Source of the DNA: an uncultured Bacteroidales bacterium | GTDB lineage: Bacteria > Bacteroidota > Bacteroidia > Bacteroidales > P3 | Length of the DNA stretch: 42,933 nt | Direction of reading: 5' to 3' | NCBI GenBank assembly: GCA_905233895.1 | Contig: CAJOFL010000034.1 | Span: forward strand, 1 to 42,933 | Shown: one piece after another, positions 1 to 9,221 of the stretch | How positions within the stretch are numbered: position 1 is the stretch's first letter | How the letters are laid out: every line of letters begins with the position of its first letter | The notes under the pieces: generated by a model | The model's input: only the letters and a program-made list of their open reading frames with translations | Databases searched by the model: none | What the model was told of the DNA's origin: nothing | Program-made: the position numbers and the translations under genes

Positions 1-773
1 ATCCCGATAGCCTTGAGGGCGGCGGGGCGCAAAACATCGCCACGGGCCGGCTCGGTCGGCGGATCGTCATCATAGAGGAGCGCCACAAGTTTGCTGCCCT
101 CGAAAGCCAGGGCGCTGTCGAGGGAGTAGGTAACAGTGTAGCCGCGGCGGGCGAGCGAGTCGAGCGGGGCAGCGCCGTCCTTGCGGTTCTCAGGCAGGAA
201 ATACTTGGCGCCGCCGCCAATCATCACCGAATGGTCGCACTGGGCCAACTGGAGGCTCAGCGTGTCGAACATCTTGCGGTAAGGCACATGGCCGTAAGTA
301 GCGGCGGGGGTGGCGTCGAGCACCGTGGAGGTGACCACAAAGCCGGTGCTCATGCCGGCAGCCACGGCGTCGTCGAAAATAGTGCGGTGGCGGGTCGAGT
401 CGGGAGCCCAGTTCACATGGTAGTTCTCCACCTTGTGGCCGGTGGTGAGAGCGGTGCCGCCGGCCGACGAGTCGGTGCGGTACTTGTTGAGCGAATAGGT
501 ACGCGAAAAGCCACTATAGGGGAAGCGCAGAAAAGCCGAGTTGTCGCCACGCTGGGCCACCACCGAGGCATAGACCTGCGGCACACCCATGCCGTCGCCC
601 ACAATCAGGATCACATTGCGCGGGATGGGAGGCTCCTCGGCCTGCTTCGAGGCACTTTCGGCCTCCGCAACCAACTCGTCAAGGTCAATCGCCAGTTCCA
701 TCATATCGGCGCACGAACCCAGCAACAACGCCCCAGAAAGGGCAACCACAGAAAGTATTCTTCTCATATTCAT
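1..773 (-). CDS. Alkaline phosphatase lipoprotein, 3' part cut by window edge
   Basis: Reading leftward from 773, the protein starts with a lipoprotein signal (hydrophobic stretch ending LLLGSC, so the cysteine at about residue 22 would be lipidated) followed by an acidic linker. It then enters the alkaline phosphatase fold with NVILIVGDGMG (metal-binding Asp) and TDSSAGGTALTTG, which holds the nucleophilic serine of the PhoA family. Family members hydrolyse phosphate monoesters; this one would be anchored to an envelope membrane. About 257 codons are present; the C-terminal half, with further metal ligands, lies outside the window. A second in-frame ATG at 767 is an equally possible start. 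The gene is divergent from the HAD phosphatase gene at 1048. Confidence 0.9.
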   Translation of the reverse strand, partial: MNMRRILSVVALSGALLLGSCADMMELAIDLDELVAEAESASKQAEEPPIPRNVILIVGDGMGVPQVYASVVAQRGDNSAFLRFPYSGFSRTYSLNKYRTDSSAGGTALTTGHKVENYHVNWAPDSTRHRTIFDDAVAAGMSTGFVVTSTVLDATPAATYGHVPYRKMFDTLSLQLAQCDHSVMIGGGAKYFLPENRKDGAAPLDSLARRGYTVTYSLDSALAFEGSKLVALLYDDDPPTEPARGDVLRPAALKAIG

Positions 774-809
774 AGAATAAAGCATTTTTTTATTCAACTT
801 TACGTCATG

Positions 810-817
810 CAAAGATA
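810..817 (-). promoter_or_regulatory. Bacteroidota -7 element for the alkaline phosphatase
   Basis: On the minus strand this reads TATCTTTG followed by C, matching the Bacteroidota -7 consensus TAnnTTTG. It lies 37 bases upstream of the phosphatase start codon. No clear TTTG box is seen 19 bp further upstream. Confidence 0.55.
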
Positions 818-878
818 CAAAAAAAGTTTCAACTGCACTTCTTAAATTAAGAACGGTGTTCGACAGGGTGGTTTAAGG

Positions 879-917
879 CAGGCGTTGATCAGGCGTTGAT
901 CAGGCGTTGATCAGGCG
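879..917. repeat. 11-bp tandem repeat, about 3.5 copies
   Basis: The unit CAGGCGTTGAT occurs three times head to tail (879-889, 890-900, 901-911), followed by a partial CAGGCG. It lies in the 274-bp gap between two divergent genes, upstream of the HAD gene. Nothing else is obvious in the gap apart from the -7 element of the leftward gene. Confidence 0.9.
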
Positions 918-1047
918 AAGGTGGGGTCAAAGCATTGTAAAACAGAATGTTATGCTAATTTTATTGCTGTAAGTATATTGTAAATCAAGCATTTAAGTAT
1001 CGGCACAATTTTTTGTACGGCACGGCGTTATTTGAAAAAAAGATGTT

Positions 1048-1632
1048 ATGAAGAATGTGATTCTGGACTTCGGAAATGTGCTAGTGAGATGGGAACCCGA
1101 GCGGGTATACGCCGAATATTTCGGCGACGAGGCTCGCGCGTGGTGGTTCCTGCGCCATGTGGCCGATTCGGAATGGCGCAACCGCATTGACGCCGGCGAG
1201 GGTTACGCGCGGTGTGTCAGCGAGTTGCAAGCACGTTTCCCGGAGCATTCCGAGGCTATAGAGGTTTTCCGCTCCCGTTGGCGCGATATGCTTACCGGCG
1301 AGGTGCCGGGGATGGCCGACCTTGTGCGGCAGCTGAAGTCGATTACCGACGTCTACGGTCTCACCAACTGGACAATGGAGACTTTCCCTGAAGCCAGGCG
1401 GCATTTCCCTATCCTTCAACTGATTGACCGTTATGTTGTCAGCGGTGCCGAACATCTGGTGAAGCCCGATCCGAGGCTTTTCCGGGTGCTGCTCGACCGC
1501 TACGACCTCCGCGCCGAGGACTGTATCTTTGTCGACGACAATCCCGACAATGTGGCCGCCGCCTCCGCCCTCGGGATGGAGGGTATTGTGTTCACCGGCG
1601 CCGACAGCCTGAGAGAGTGTCTTGGAATTTAA
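1048..1632 (+). CDS. HAD-superfamily hydrolase, YihX/epoxide-hydrolase-like phosphatase
   Basis: This 194-residue protein has the haloacid dehalogenase motifs in order. They are DFGNVLV near the N-terminus (nucleophilic Asp7), LTNW (motif II) at about 110, KPDP (motif III Lys) near 140, and VDDNPDN (motif IV acids) near 160. The helical cap between motifs I and II and the total length match the YihX/GPH-like subgroup, which usually dephosphorylates small sugar phosphates or nucleotides; the substrate cannot be told from sequence. The start at 1048 leaves the motif I Asp at its normal position. It ends 12 bp before the outer-membrane protein gene, so the two may be co-transcribed. Confidence 0.9.
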   Translation: MKNVILDFGNVLVRWEPERVYAEYFGDEARAWWFLRHVADSEWRNRIDAGEGYARCVSELQARFPEHSEAIEVFRSRWRDMLTGEVPGMADLVRQLKSITDVYGLTNWTMETFPEARRHFPILQLIDRYVVSGAEHLVKPDPRLFRVLLDRYDLRAEDCIFVDDNPDNVAAASALGMEGIVFTGADSLRECLGI

Positions 1633-1643
1633 CACCCACGATT

Positions 1644-2240
1644 ATGAAACGCACGATACTACTGGTTTTCATGGCGTTGTCGCTAGGTGCGACGGCGCAG
1701 GGGCGCTTCGACGCCTCGCTCTTTGCCGGCCTCAATATGGGCCAAATCGACGGCGACGGTGCCGGACGCTACAACCATCCCGGCATCAGGGCCGGCGTGG
1801 GCACTTCGCTGGACCTGGGCAACAGCTGGCGCCCCATCCTCGAATTGGCTTATGCCCAGAAGGGCTCATACATAGGCCAGTATGACCGCCGGCTCTCGGC
1901 CGACTATGTGGAGCTGGCGTTGATGCTGGGTTATTACTGCCTGAACGACCGTTTGCGCCTTGCTGCAGGATGGGCGCCGGGTGTTTTGGTGCGCGCAAAA
2001 GTGACCAACGGCGATGAGTTGGACCGCCTCTCGACTGACAATTTCCGCCGTCTGGACGCTCTCCCCGTATGCCTCGACTTGCGCTACCGCTTCACGGACC
2101 ACCTCTGCCTTGAGGGGCGCTGGCAGAATTCCATGCTCCCGGTCACCAAGGAGGCGGGGTCAGGCACTTACCGTGTCTTCCGTTCAAACAAGGGCGCTTT
2201 CCACCGGCTTGTGACTTTCGGGCTGGCCTGGCAGTTCTAA
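1644..2240 (+). CDS. Small outer-membrane beta-barrel protein (porin-family-like)
   Basis: This 198-residue protein starts with a signal peptide (MKRTILLVFMALSLGATAQ, cleavage likely after ATA). The mature part has alternating hydrophobic strands separated by polar turns and ends in an aromatic residue (LAWQF), as outer-membrane barrels do. The segment GLNMGQIDGDG followed by HPGIRAGVGTSLDLG resembles the PorT/OMP_b-brl_2 family common in Bacteroidota. The ATG at 1644 is preferred over in-frame upstream ATGs because it gives a clean signal peptide. Function is unknown beyond an envelope location. Confidence 0.8.
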   Translation: MKRTILLVFMALSLGATAQGRFDASLFAGLNMGQIDGDGAGRYNHPGIRAGVGTSLDLGNSWRPILELAYAQKGSYIGQYDRRLSADYVELALMLGYYCLNDRLRLAAGWAPGVLVRAKVTNGDELDRLSTDNFRRLDALPVCLDLRYRFTDHLCLEGRWQNSMLPVTKEAGSGTYRVFRSNKGAFHRLVTFGLAWQF

Positions 2241-2253
2241 TGTAAAAAAAGTT

Positions 2254-2284
2254 CTTGCTTTTTCGCCGAAAATGCGTATATTTG
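2254..2284 (+). promoter_or_regulatory. Promoter of ileS
   Basis: A CTTG box at 2254-2257, exactly 19 bp of spacer, then TATATTTG at 2277-2284, match the Bacteroidota housekeeping promoter. Transcription would start about 60 bases before the ileS start codon. Confidence 0.8.
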
Positions 2285-2352
2285 CAGTTTGCAACACTTG
2301 GCGGCTTTTGCTGTCAAGAGTTTGGTTATGAATATGTAACAACTCAGATACT

Positions 2353-5300
2353 ATGAAATATAACGAGTATAAGCAGCTTAATCTGACCCAAATCGGCACC
2401 GACATTCGCCATTTTTGGGAGGAGAACGAGACTTTTGAGAAAGGACAGAAACTGGCCGAAGGGCATCCGGCATACGTCTTCTACGACGGTCCGCCGAGCG
2501 CCAACGGCAAGCCCGGCATCCATCATGTCATGGCCCGCACTATCAAGGATGTATTCTGCCGCTACAAGGCACAGAAGGGTTTCTTCGTGGACCGCAAGGC
2601 CGGTTGGGATACTCACGGCCTGCCCGTGGAGCTCGGCGTGGAGAAGAACCTCGGCATCACCAAGGAGGATATCGGCAAAAAGATTTCGGTAGACGACTAT
2701 AACCGCGCCTGCCGCGAGGAGGTGATGAAGTACAAGGAGTTGTGGGATGAGCTGACCCGCGTGATGGGTTACTGGGTCGACCTGAAGAATCCTTATATCA
2801 CTTTCAACAACGAATATATCGAGTCACTGTGGTTCCTGCTCAAGAAGCTCTACGACAAAGGCTTGCTCTATAAGGGTTACACTATCCAGCCCTACTCCCC
2901 CGCCGCCGGAACGGGTCTTTCGAGCCACGAGCTGAATATGCCCGGCTGCTACCGCGATGTTAAAGATACAACTTGTGTCGCCATGTTCAAGCTTTGCGAC
3001 CAAGCCGACACCTACGCTATCGCTTGGACAACCACCCCATGGACATTGCCGTCGAACACAGCTCTTTGTGTCGGCCCCAATATCGACTACGTTACCATCG
3101 AGACCACACATCCCTATAAGGAGACCCCATGCCGCATCATCATGGCAAAGGCTCTGGTGAATTCGATGTTTCCCGAAGGGAAGAGCCCCGAATACAAGAT
3201 TGTCGGCGAGTGCAAAGGTACCGCTCTGGAAGGTATGCACTACGAGCAGCTGATTCCTTGGGTAAAACCTACGGAAGTCTCCGATAAGGGCAGTTTCCGC
3301 ATCATCCTGGGCGACTATGTCACCACCGAGGACGGTACCGGCATCGTGCATATTGCCCCCACTTTCGGTGCCGACGACGCCCGTGTGGCCAAGAAGGCCG
3401 GCATCGGCGACTTGCTGCTCTTCGACCGCGACGGCAAGCAGATGCCGATGGTCGATAAGCAGGGCCGCTTCGCGCCCATCGAAAACCTCGACCCCGAGTG
3501 GGTGAAGGGGAACATGAACACCGACCTCTACTCGCAGTATGCCGGCAAGTTCGTCAAGAACGCCTACGACCCCACCAAGGGCGAGAAGGACATGAGCCTC
3601 GATGTGGAGCTGGTCATCATGCTCAAGGAGCAGGGCAAGCTTTTCAAGAGCGAGAAGCACACGCACAGTTATCCACACTGCTGGCGTACCGACAAGCCGG
3701 TGCTCTACTACCCTCTCGACAGCTGGTTTATCCGCACCACTGCCCTCAAGGAGCGCATGATTGAGCTCAACCGCACGATCAACTGGAAGCCCGAAGCCAC
3801 CGGCAGCGGCCGATTCGGCAACTGGCTTGAGAATATCGTCGACTGGAACCTCTCGCGCAGCCGCTACTGGGGTACCCCACTGCCCATCTGGCGCACCGAG
3901 GACGGCCGTGAGGAGAAGTGCATCGGCAGCGTCAATGAACTGAGCGCCGAGATTGAGAAGGCTGTCGAGGCCGGCTTAATGGACAAGAACCCATACTCTG
4001 GCGACTATAAGGATTTCGACCTACACAGACCATATATTGATCAAGTGACACTGGTGTCCGACAGCGGCAAGCCTATGCACCGCGAGCCGGATCTCATCGA
4101 CGTGTGGTTCGACAGCGGAGCAATGCCCTACGCCCAGATTCACTATATGGGCGGTGAGTTGAAAACCACCGAATTTCCGGCTGACTTCATCGCCGAAGGC
4201 GTCGACCAGACACGTGGCTGGTTCTACACCCTCCACGCAATCGCCACCATGTGCTTTGACTCGGTGGCTTTCAAGAATGTTATCTCCAACGGTCTCGTGC
4301 TCGACAAGAACGGCAACAAGATGTCGAAACGCCTCGGCAACGCCGTCGACCCCTTCGAGACCCTTGGAAAATACGGGCCCGACGCCACCCGCTGGTATAT
4401 GATTACCAACTCGCAGCCGTGGGATAACCTAAAGTTCGACGTTGAGGGTGTCGACGAGGTGCGCCGCAAACTGTTTGGCACCCTCTACAATACATACTCT
4501 TTCTTCGCCCTCTATGCCAACATCGACGGTTTCGTCTACTCGCAGCCCGACCTGCCCATCGCCGAACGTCCGGAAATTGACCGCTGGATACTCTCCGAAC
4601 TAAACACACTGGTGAAGACCGTGGGCGACGCCATGGAGGACTACGAGCCCACCCGCGCCGGCCGTGCCATCGACACTTTCGTCGACGCCTACCTCAGCAA
4701 CTGGTATGTCCGTCTCTGCCGCCGTCGTTTCTGGAAGGGCGACATGACCCCCGACAAGGTCAGTGCCTACCAGACCCTCTACACCTGCCTAGAAACCTTG
4801 AGCCGACTTATGGCCCCCATCGCACCTTTCTTCAGCGAACGCCTCTTCCTAGACCTCAACGGCGTCACCAAGCGTCACAACGCCGAGTCGGTCCACTTCC
4901 TCCCCTTCCCCGAGGTGCACGAGGAGATGATTGACAAGAGCCTCGAGGAGCGCATGCAGTTGGCACAGAAGATATGCTCGATGGGTCTCTCGCTGCGCAA
5001 GAAGAGCAACCTGCGTGTGCGCCAGCCGTTGCAGAAGATTGTCATTCCGGTGCGCGACACCACGATGCAGGCTCAGGTTGAGCGCGTTCAACACCTTATC
5101 TGCTCCGAACTCAATATCAAGGAAGTGGAATTCCTCGCCGCCGACAACGACCTGCTGGTTAAGAAAATCAAGCCAAACTTCAAGACCCTCGGCCCCCGTT
5201 ACGGGAAAGTGATGAAAGCCCTCGGCAACGCCATCCTGGCATTCAACCAACAGCAAATAAACGCCCTCGAGGCGGAAGGCCGCTGCGTGGTGCCGGTCGA

Positions 5301-5676
5301 CGGGATGGACTGCGAAGTGCTGCTCTCCGATGTCGAGATTGCCACACAAGATATCCCTGGCTGGGTAGTAGCCAACGACGGCTCGCTGACCGTTGCCCTA
5401 GACATACAGCTCACACCAGAGCTGGTCGACGAAGGATTAGCCCGTGAGTTGGTAAACCGTATTCAAAACATCCGCAAGGAGCAGTTCGACGTGACTGACC
5501 GCATCGTCATCACCCTCCAGAGCGGCGAGTGGAATACCGCCGTGAACCGCCACATGGAATACATCTGTTCCGAGACCCTCTGCACCTCACTAACCCTTGT
5601 TCCCGAGGTGACTGACGGCACCCCCATTGAACTCCTCGACGGCCAGAACACTGTTATCAGCATCAAGAAAGCCTGA
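2353..5676 (+). CDS. ileS: Isoleucine--tRNA ligase
   Basis: This 1107-residue class I aminoacyl-tRNA synthetase charges tRNA-Ile. The HIGH-type signature is present in PSANGKPGIHHVMARTIKD near residue 55, and the KMSKR signature lies near residue 657. An editing domain with TTPWTLPSNTAL sits between them, and an anticodon-binding domain follows. The length and lack of a C-terminal zinc-binding cysteine set fit the eukaryote-like IleRS type usual in Bacteroidota. It has its own promoter at 2254-2284 and is followed after 4 bp by the restriction enzyme gene, which suggests read-through transcription of the downstream genes. Confidence 0.98.
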   Translation: MKYNEYKQLNLTQIGTDIRHFWEENETFEKGQKLAEGHPAYVFYDGPPSANGKPGIHHVMARTIKDVFCRYKAQKGFFVDRKAGWDTHGLPVELGVEKNLGITKEDIGKKISVDDYNRACREEVMKYKELWDELTRVMGYWVDLKNPYITFNNEYIESLWFLLKKLYDKGLLYKGYTIQPYSPAAGTGLSSHELNMPGCYRDVKDTTCVAMFKLCDQADTYAIAWTTTPWTLPSNTALCVGPNIDYVTIETTHPYKETPCRIIMAKALVNSMFPEGKSPEYKIVGECKGTALEGMHYEQLIPWVKPTEVSDKGSFRIILGDYVTTEDGTGIVHIAPTFGADDARVAKKAGIGDLLLFDRDGKQMPMVDKQGRFAPIENLDPEWVKGNMNTDLYSQYAGKFVKNAYDPTKGEKDMSLDVELVIMLKEQGKLFKSEKHTHSYPHCWRTDKPVLYYPLDSWFIRTTALKERMIELNRTINWKPEATGSGRFGNWLENIVDWNLSRSRYWGTPLPIWRTEDGREEKCIGSVNELSAEIEKAVEAGLMDKNPYSGDYKDFDLHRPYIDQVTLVSDSGKPMHREPDLIDVWFDSGAMPYAQIHYMGGELKTTEFPADFIAEGVDQTRGWFYTLHAIATMCFDSVAFKNVISNGLVLDKNGNKMSKRLGNAVDPFETLGKYGPDATRWYMITNSQPWDNLKFDVEGVDEVRRKLFGTLYNTYSFFALYANIDGFVYSQPDLPIAERPEIDRWILSELNTLVKTVGDAMEDYEPTRAGRAIDTFVDAYLSNWYVRLCRRRFWKGDMTPDKVSAYQTLYTCLETLSRLMAPIAPFFSERLFLDLNGVTKRHNAESVHFLPFPEVHEEMIDKSLEERMQLAQKICSMGLSLRKKSNLRVRQPLQKIVIPVRDTTMQAQVERVQHLICSELNIKEVEFLAADNDLLVKKIKPNFKTLGPRYGKVMKALGNAILAFNQQQINALEAEGRCVVPVDGMDCEVLLSDVEIATQDIPGWVVANDGSLTVALDIQLTPELVDEGLARELVNRIQNIRKEQFDVTDRIVITLQSGEWNTAVNRHMEYICSETLCTSLTLVPEVTDGTPIELLDGQNTVISIKKA

Positions 5677-5680
5677 CATT

Positions 5681-6835
5681 ATGAGATGGAGATGGGATCA
5701 AGGACGGCTCGCCTATTTCAGGTATGAGAATATTCTGTCCATGGCAAAAGTGCTTTGCTCGTTGGATGGAATCTCTCTTAATGTGCAGGAAGACTTGTTA
5801 CGTTCTCCTTTTGAGAGGGGAACGGGACTCCCGTTTGCTCCATCGCATTACAAGGTTTGGCGGAATTATGCCCGCGTTTTCCAATGTACAATGCTGGCAA
5901 CGAGTGTTGACAATAAACTAATTGTATCGGAATTGTGTCAAAATCTTGCCGGGGAACCCCCCTTTTCGTCCGATGAATATTTGAATTTCGTTTTTTCCCA
6001 TTTTCAATACCCATTCCCAGCATTCAAAGATTACAATACCATTCAGAAACCGACATTTCCTTTTGTGGCAATAGTCAAATTCTTGATGTCAAGAAAAGGT
6101 GTTCCTGTTACGTTGGATGATATTTTTTCTTTTGTTATCGGGAATGAATGTACAGGACTTGAGAGCGTTGAAGAATATAGACTATTACGGGAAACCTCGC
6201 GAACACCTAATGGTGATGAATTGCGTCAAGTACGAGAGATGTTGGCTTTTATGAGCCAGTCATCATTTATTCGGTGGTTCGATAGTCAGTTGTATATTGA
6301 TACAGATGATTATGAGGCCGTTCTTTCTACACTGATACCGTTTGTTTTAAATGAAAGGAGTGGTGATCCTGCCAGGGACTTTTTGAATATCACATCCTTG
6401 TCAAATAGCGTTATGCCGCTGTCCTTTGACATTGATTTGAAAGACCGTCATGTTTCAGAAATCTACCTTAAAGAGGGGGGCAGAAAATTTGTTTCCCATC
6501 AAAAGATAGAACGAAGTCCTTTGTTAAGGAAATGGTATTTTAAACTTCATCCGACAATAGAGTGTGATGCTTGCGGGATATTGCCTGAGCATAAGTATCC
6601 GTGGCTGGAAGATAGAAACATCTTGGAACTACACCATGTTTTGCCTCTCTCTGCCACGTTGAATGTCAGTAGAACGACAACGGCAATGGAGGATCTGAGG
6701 CCACTGTGCCCAAATTGCCATAGGAGTATTCATATTTTCTACAAGTTAAAACTCGAGGAATTGAATATTCAGGACTTCACTTCAAAACAGATGGCCATGG
6801 ATGTTTATGAATCAGCGAAAAGAAGTGTCGTATGA
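5681..6835 (+). CDS. HNH restriction endonuclease of a type II R-M system
   Basis: This 384-residue protein has a C-terminal HNH nuclease: a CDACG zinc knuckle near residue 293, LELHHVLPL with H318/H319, and DLRPLCPNCHRSIH near 340-353 closing the ββα-metal fold. The N-terminus MRWRWDQGRLAYF recalls HNH restriction enzymes that travel with cytosine methyltransferases, though the cleavage site is unknown. The ATG at 5681 is 4 bp after ileS. The stop overlaps the methyltransferase start (ATGATG at 6832), which ties the two genes together. The coding sequence is visibly richer in A and T than ileS or the amidohydrolase, which points to horizontal acquisition. Confidence 0.85.
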   Translation: MRWRWDQGRLAYFRYENILSMAKVLCSLDGISLNVQEDLLRSPFERGTGLPFAPSHYKVWRNYARVFQCTMLATSVDNKLIVSELCQNLAGEPPFSSDEYLNFVFSHFQYPFPAFKDYNTIQKPTFPFVAIVKFLMSRKGVPVTLDDIFSFVIGNECTGLESVEEYRLLRETSRTPNGDELRQVREMLAFMSQSSFIRWFDSQLYIDTDDYEAVLSTLIPFVLNERSGDPARDFLNITSLSNSVMPLSFDIDLKDRHVSEIYLKEGGRKFVSHQKIERSPLLRKWYFKLHPTIECDACGILPEHKYPWLEDRNILELHHVLPLSATLNVSRTTTAMEDLRPLCPNCHRSIHIFYKLKLEELNIQDFTSKQMAMDVYESAKRSVV

Positions 6836-8019
6836 TGCAAAGGATCCCATACACTCAACAGCTTGACTTGATAAACTACTCTGTCAAGTCAAAAGTACCT
6901 TTGGACGAACTGTTGAAGGAAAAGGGTTTCACGTATGATTCATTGGGCTATTCGGATAATGCTAGATTGGAAGATTTTACATTTCCAGAATTTATTTCGA
7001 TAGAGAAAAGACAAAAAAAATCAAATGGCATTCCCTGCATTAGTTTCTTCTCCGGCGCAGGTGGCCTTGACACGGGTTTTAGATATGCCGGGTTTGATAA
7101 TATCATTGACGTTGAAATAAACGAATTGTTTTGTAATACGCTTCGTGTAAACGGCGCCAAACGTGTTTTGGGTCCCCCATATTCCCCAGGAGATATACAA
7201 AACTACGAATCGATTATTGCAAAACTTGAAGAGGAAGGTGTCCCTCGAAATTTTCCGGGAGTGTTTCATGGAGGCCCGCCGTGCCAATCGTTCAGCATTG
7301 CCGCAAACCAAAGGTTTTCTAAGGACGGCGACAATTTTAAGCGCACGGGGTTTAGTCATGAAAAGTATGGCAATCTATTGTTTTGCTATATTAATATCAT
7401 TGTTCACTTTATGCCTGAGGTGTTTCTCATTGAGAATGTAGACGGTCTGTTGACCATAGATGGAGGAAAACAAGTGAGGAACGCATGCTCAATACTGAGA
7501 GATGCTGGTTATAATGTAACACCCCCGGCCATTGTGAATGCAGCTGATTTTGGAATTCCGCAAAAGAGGCTTAGGGCAATAATTGTTGGTAGTCGAAGGG
7601 GTACAATAGAATTACCTGCCCCGAATCCCGCTCACATTCCATCCGGATGTGTTTTTCGCGAGCCAATTGTTAACGATGACAGCCATCTTGTAAGGAATCA
7701 TAAAGCAGAATCAATTAAACGATATATGGAGTTGGCATTTGGGCAACGGGACAAACTGGGTAGGGTTGACCGAATCGACCCAATGTTACCTTCTAAAACA
7801 ATCATTGCTGGAGGTACAAGTGGTGGTGGCCGTTCTCATTTACATCCATTTGTTCCGAGAACTATGACGGTTCGTGAGTGTGCAAGATTGCAGACTTTCC
7901 CCGATGGTTATATTTTTACAGGCTCTATGGCTCGGAGATTTACCCAGGTGGGGAATGCAGTCCCCCCTATTTTGGGATTCGAAATGGCCTGTGCAATTTA
8001 TAATTCGATATACTCATAA
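6832..8019 (+). CDS. DNA (cytosine-5-)-methyltransferase
   Basis: This 395-residue C5 methyltransferase protects host DNA from the partner endonuclease. Motif I is ISFFSGAGGLDTGF (about 70-83, binds AdoMet). Motif IV is GGPPCQSFS with catalytic C151, motif VI is IENVDG (E201), and motif VIII is FGIPQKRLRAIIVG. Near the C-terminus are RECARLQTFPDGY (motif IX) and QVGNAVPP (motif X). The target-recognition region between VIII and IX is short. It has an N-terminal extension of about 65 residues of unknown role. The gene overlaps the HNH gene by 4 bp and ends 2 bp before the amidohydrolase gene. Confidence 0.95.
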   Translation: MMQRIPYTQQLDLINYSVKSKVPLDELLKEKGFTYDSLGYSDNARLEDFTFPEFISIEKRQKKSNGIPCISFFSGAGGLDTGFRYAGFDNIIDVEINELFCNTLRVNGAKRVLGPPYSPGDIQNYESIIAKLEEEGVPRNFPGVFHGGPPCQSFSIAANQRFSKDGDNFKRTGFSHEKYGNLLFCYINIIVHFMPEVFLIENVDGLLTIDGGKQVRNACSILRDAGYNVTPPAIVNAADFGIPQKRLRAIIVGSRRGTIELPAPNPAHIPSGCVFREPIVNDDSHLVRNHKAESIKRYMELAFGQRDKLGRVDRIDPMLPSKTIIAGGTSGGGRSHLHPFVPRTMTVRECARLQTFPDGYIFTGSMARRFTQVGNAVPPILGFEMACAIYNSIYS

Positions 8020-8021
8020 CT

Positions 8022-9221
8022 ATGATAGATAAAATCAAACAACTGGCCCATGCGCAGCGGGAGGAGGTGATAGAGTGGCGGCGGTGGATGCACCGGCACC
8101 CCGACCTCTCGCAGGAGGAGTACGGCACCATGGAGTTTGTGGCCGAACGGCTGCGCCAGATGGGGCTGGAGCCTAAGACGGGGATTGGCAAGACGGGAAC
8201 CATGGCTATGCTTCGCGGTAAAGACCCCGATAGCTACTGCGTGGCTCTCCGTTCTGACTACGACGCGCTGCCCATCACCGAGTGCACGGGCTTGCCGTTT
8301 GCCAGCGAGAAGCCCGGCGTAATGCATGCCTGCGGACACGATATGCACACTTGCTCGCTCCTCGGTGCAGCCAAGATACTTACACAACTAAAAGACAGTT
8401 TCAGTGGAAGTATCATGTTCATATTCGAACCATCGGAGGAGAAATACCCCGGCGGCGCACGCATGATGATGGACGACGGCCTCTTTGACGAGGTGATGCC
8501 CAACGAAATCTACTCCTTCCACTGCCTGCCCGAGATGGACTACGGCCATGTCGGCATGAAGAAAGGTCGTTATATGGCCTCAACCGACGAACTCTACTGG
8601 ACTGTAAAAGGAGTGGGTGGCCACGGGGCCACCCCACACCTCTCGGTCGACCCCATCGTGGTGGCCAGCCATATCGTTATCGCCCTGCAACAGATAGTCT
8701 CGCGCAATGCTGCACCCATGATGCCCACGGTGCTCACCATTGGCAAGATGCAAGAGGTGGGCGGCCGCACCAACATTATCCCCGAGACGGTCAAGATGGA
8801 AGGCATAATCCGTACCTTCGACCCGCAGTGGCGCCTCGAGGCACACGAGAAGATCCGCAAGATAAGTACCGGAGTGGCCGAGGCGATGGGCGCCAGGTGC
8901 GACCTCTTCATCGATTACGGCTACCCGCCAGTAATCAATGACGACGAATGTACCCAGCAGGTTTACGATAACGCCTGCAAATTCCTCGGAGAAGAGAATG
9001 TGGAATGGCTCGACCTTCGCATGACCGCCGAGGACTTCGCTTTCTACCAGCAGAAAATACCCTCGTGCTATTTCCGTATCGGTATTCACGAACCAGGCAC
9101 CCCCTTCAGCAACCTTCATCGTCCGAATCTCATAGTCGACGAGCGCAGTCTCGAACTGGCCAATGGCCTAGTGGCCTACAACGCAATAACAGCTCTTAAA
9201 AACAGAATCAAATGGAAATAA
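8022..9221 (+). CDS. M20-family metal-dependent amidohydrolase
   Basis: This 399-residue enzyme belongs to the M20D peptidase group (hippurate hydrolase, IAA-amino acid hydrolase, N-acyl-amino acid deacylase). Visible motifs are [14 protein letters not shown] at the N-terminus, [10 protein letters not shown], and HACGHDMHT, which carries dimetal ligands. FEPSEE gives the catalytic glutamate pair, and [12 protein letters not shown] belongs to the dimerisation domain. The substrate is unknown but is an N-acyl amino acid or small peptide derivative. It follows the methyltransferase after 2 bp and overlaps ugd by 10 bp. The base composition returns to the host pattern here, so the R-M cassette sits between it and ileS. 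Confidence 0.92.
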   Translation: MIDKIKQLAHAQREEVIEWRRWMHRHPDLSQEEYGTMEFVAERLRQMGLEPKTGIGKTGTMAMLRGKDPDSYCVALRSDYDALPITECTGLPFASEKPGVMHACGHDMHTCSLLGAAKILTQLKDSFSGSIMFIFEPSEEKYPGGARMMMDDGLFDEVMPNEIYSFHCLPEMDYGHVGMKKGRYMASTDELYWTVKGVGGHGATPHLSVDPIVVASHIVIALQQIVSRNAAPMMPTVLTIGKMQEVGGRTNIIPETVKMEGIIRTFDPQWRLEAHEKIRKISTGVAEAMGARCDLFIDYGYPPVINDDECTQQVYDNACKFLGEENVEWLDLRMTAEDFAFYQQKIPSCYFRIGIHEPGTPFSNLHRPNLIVDERSLELANGLVAYNAITALKNRIKWK

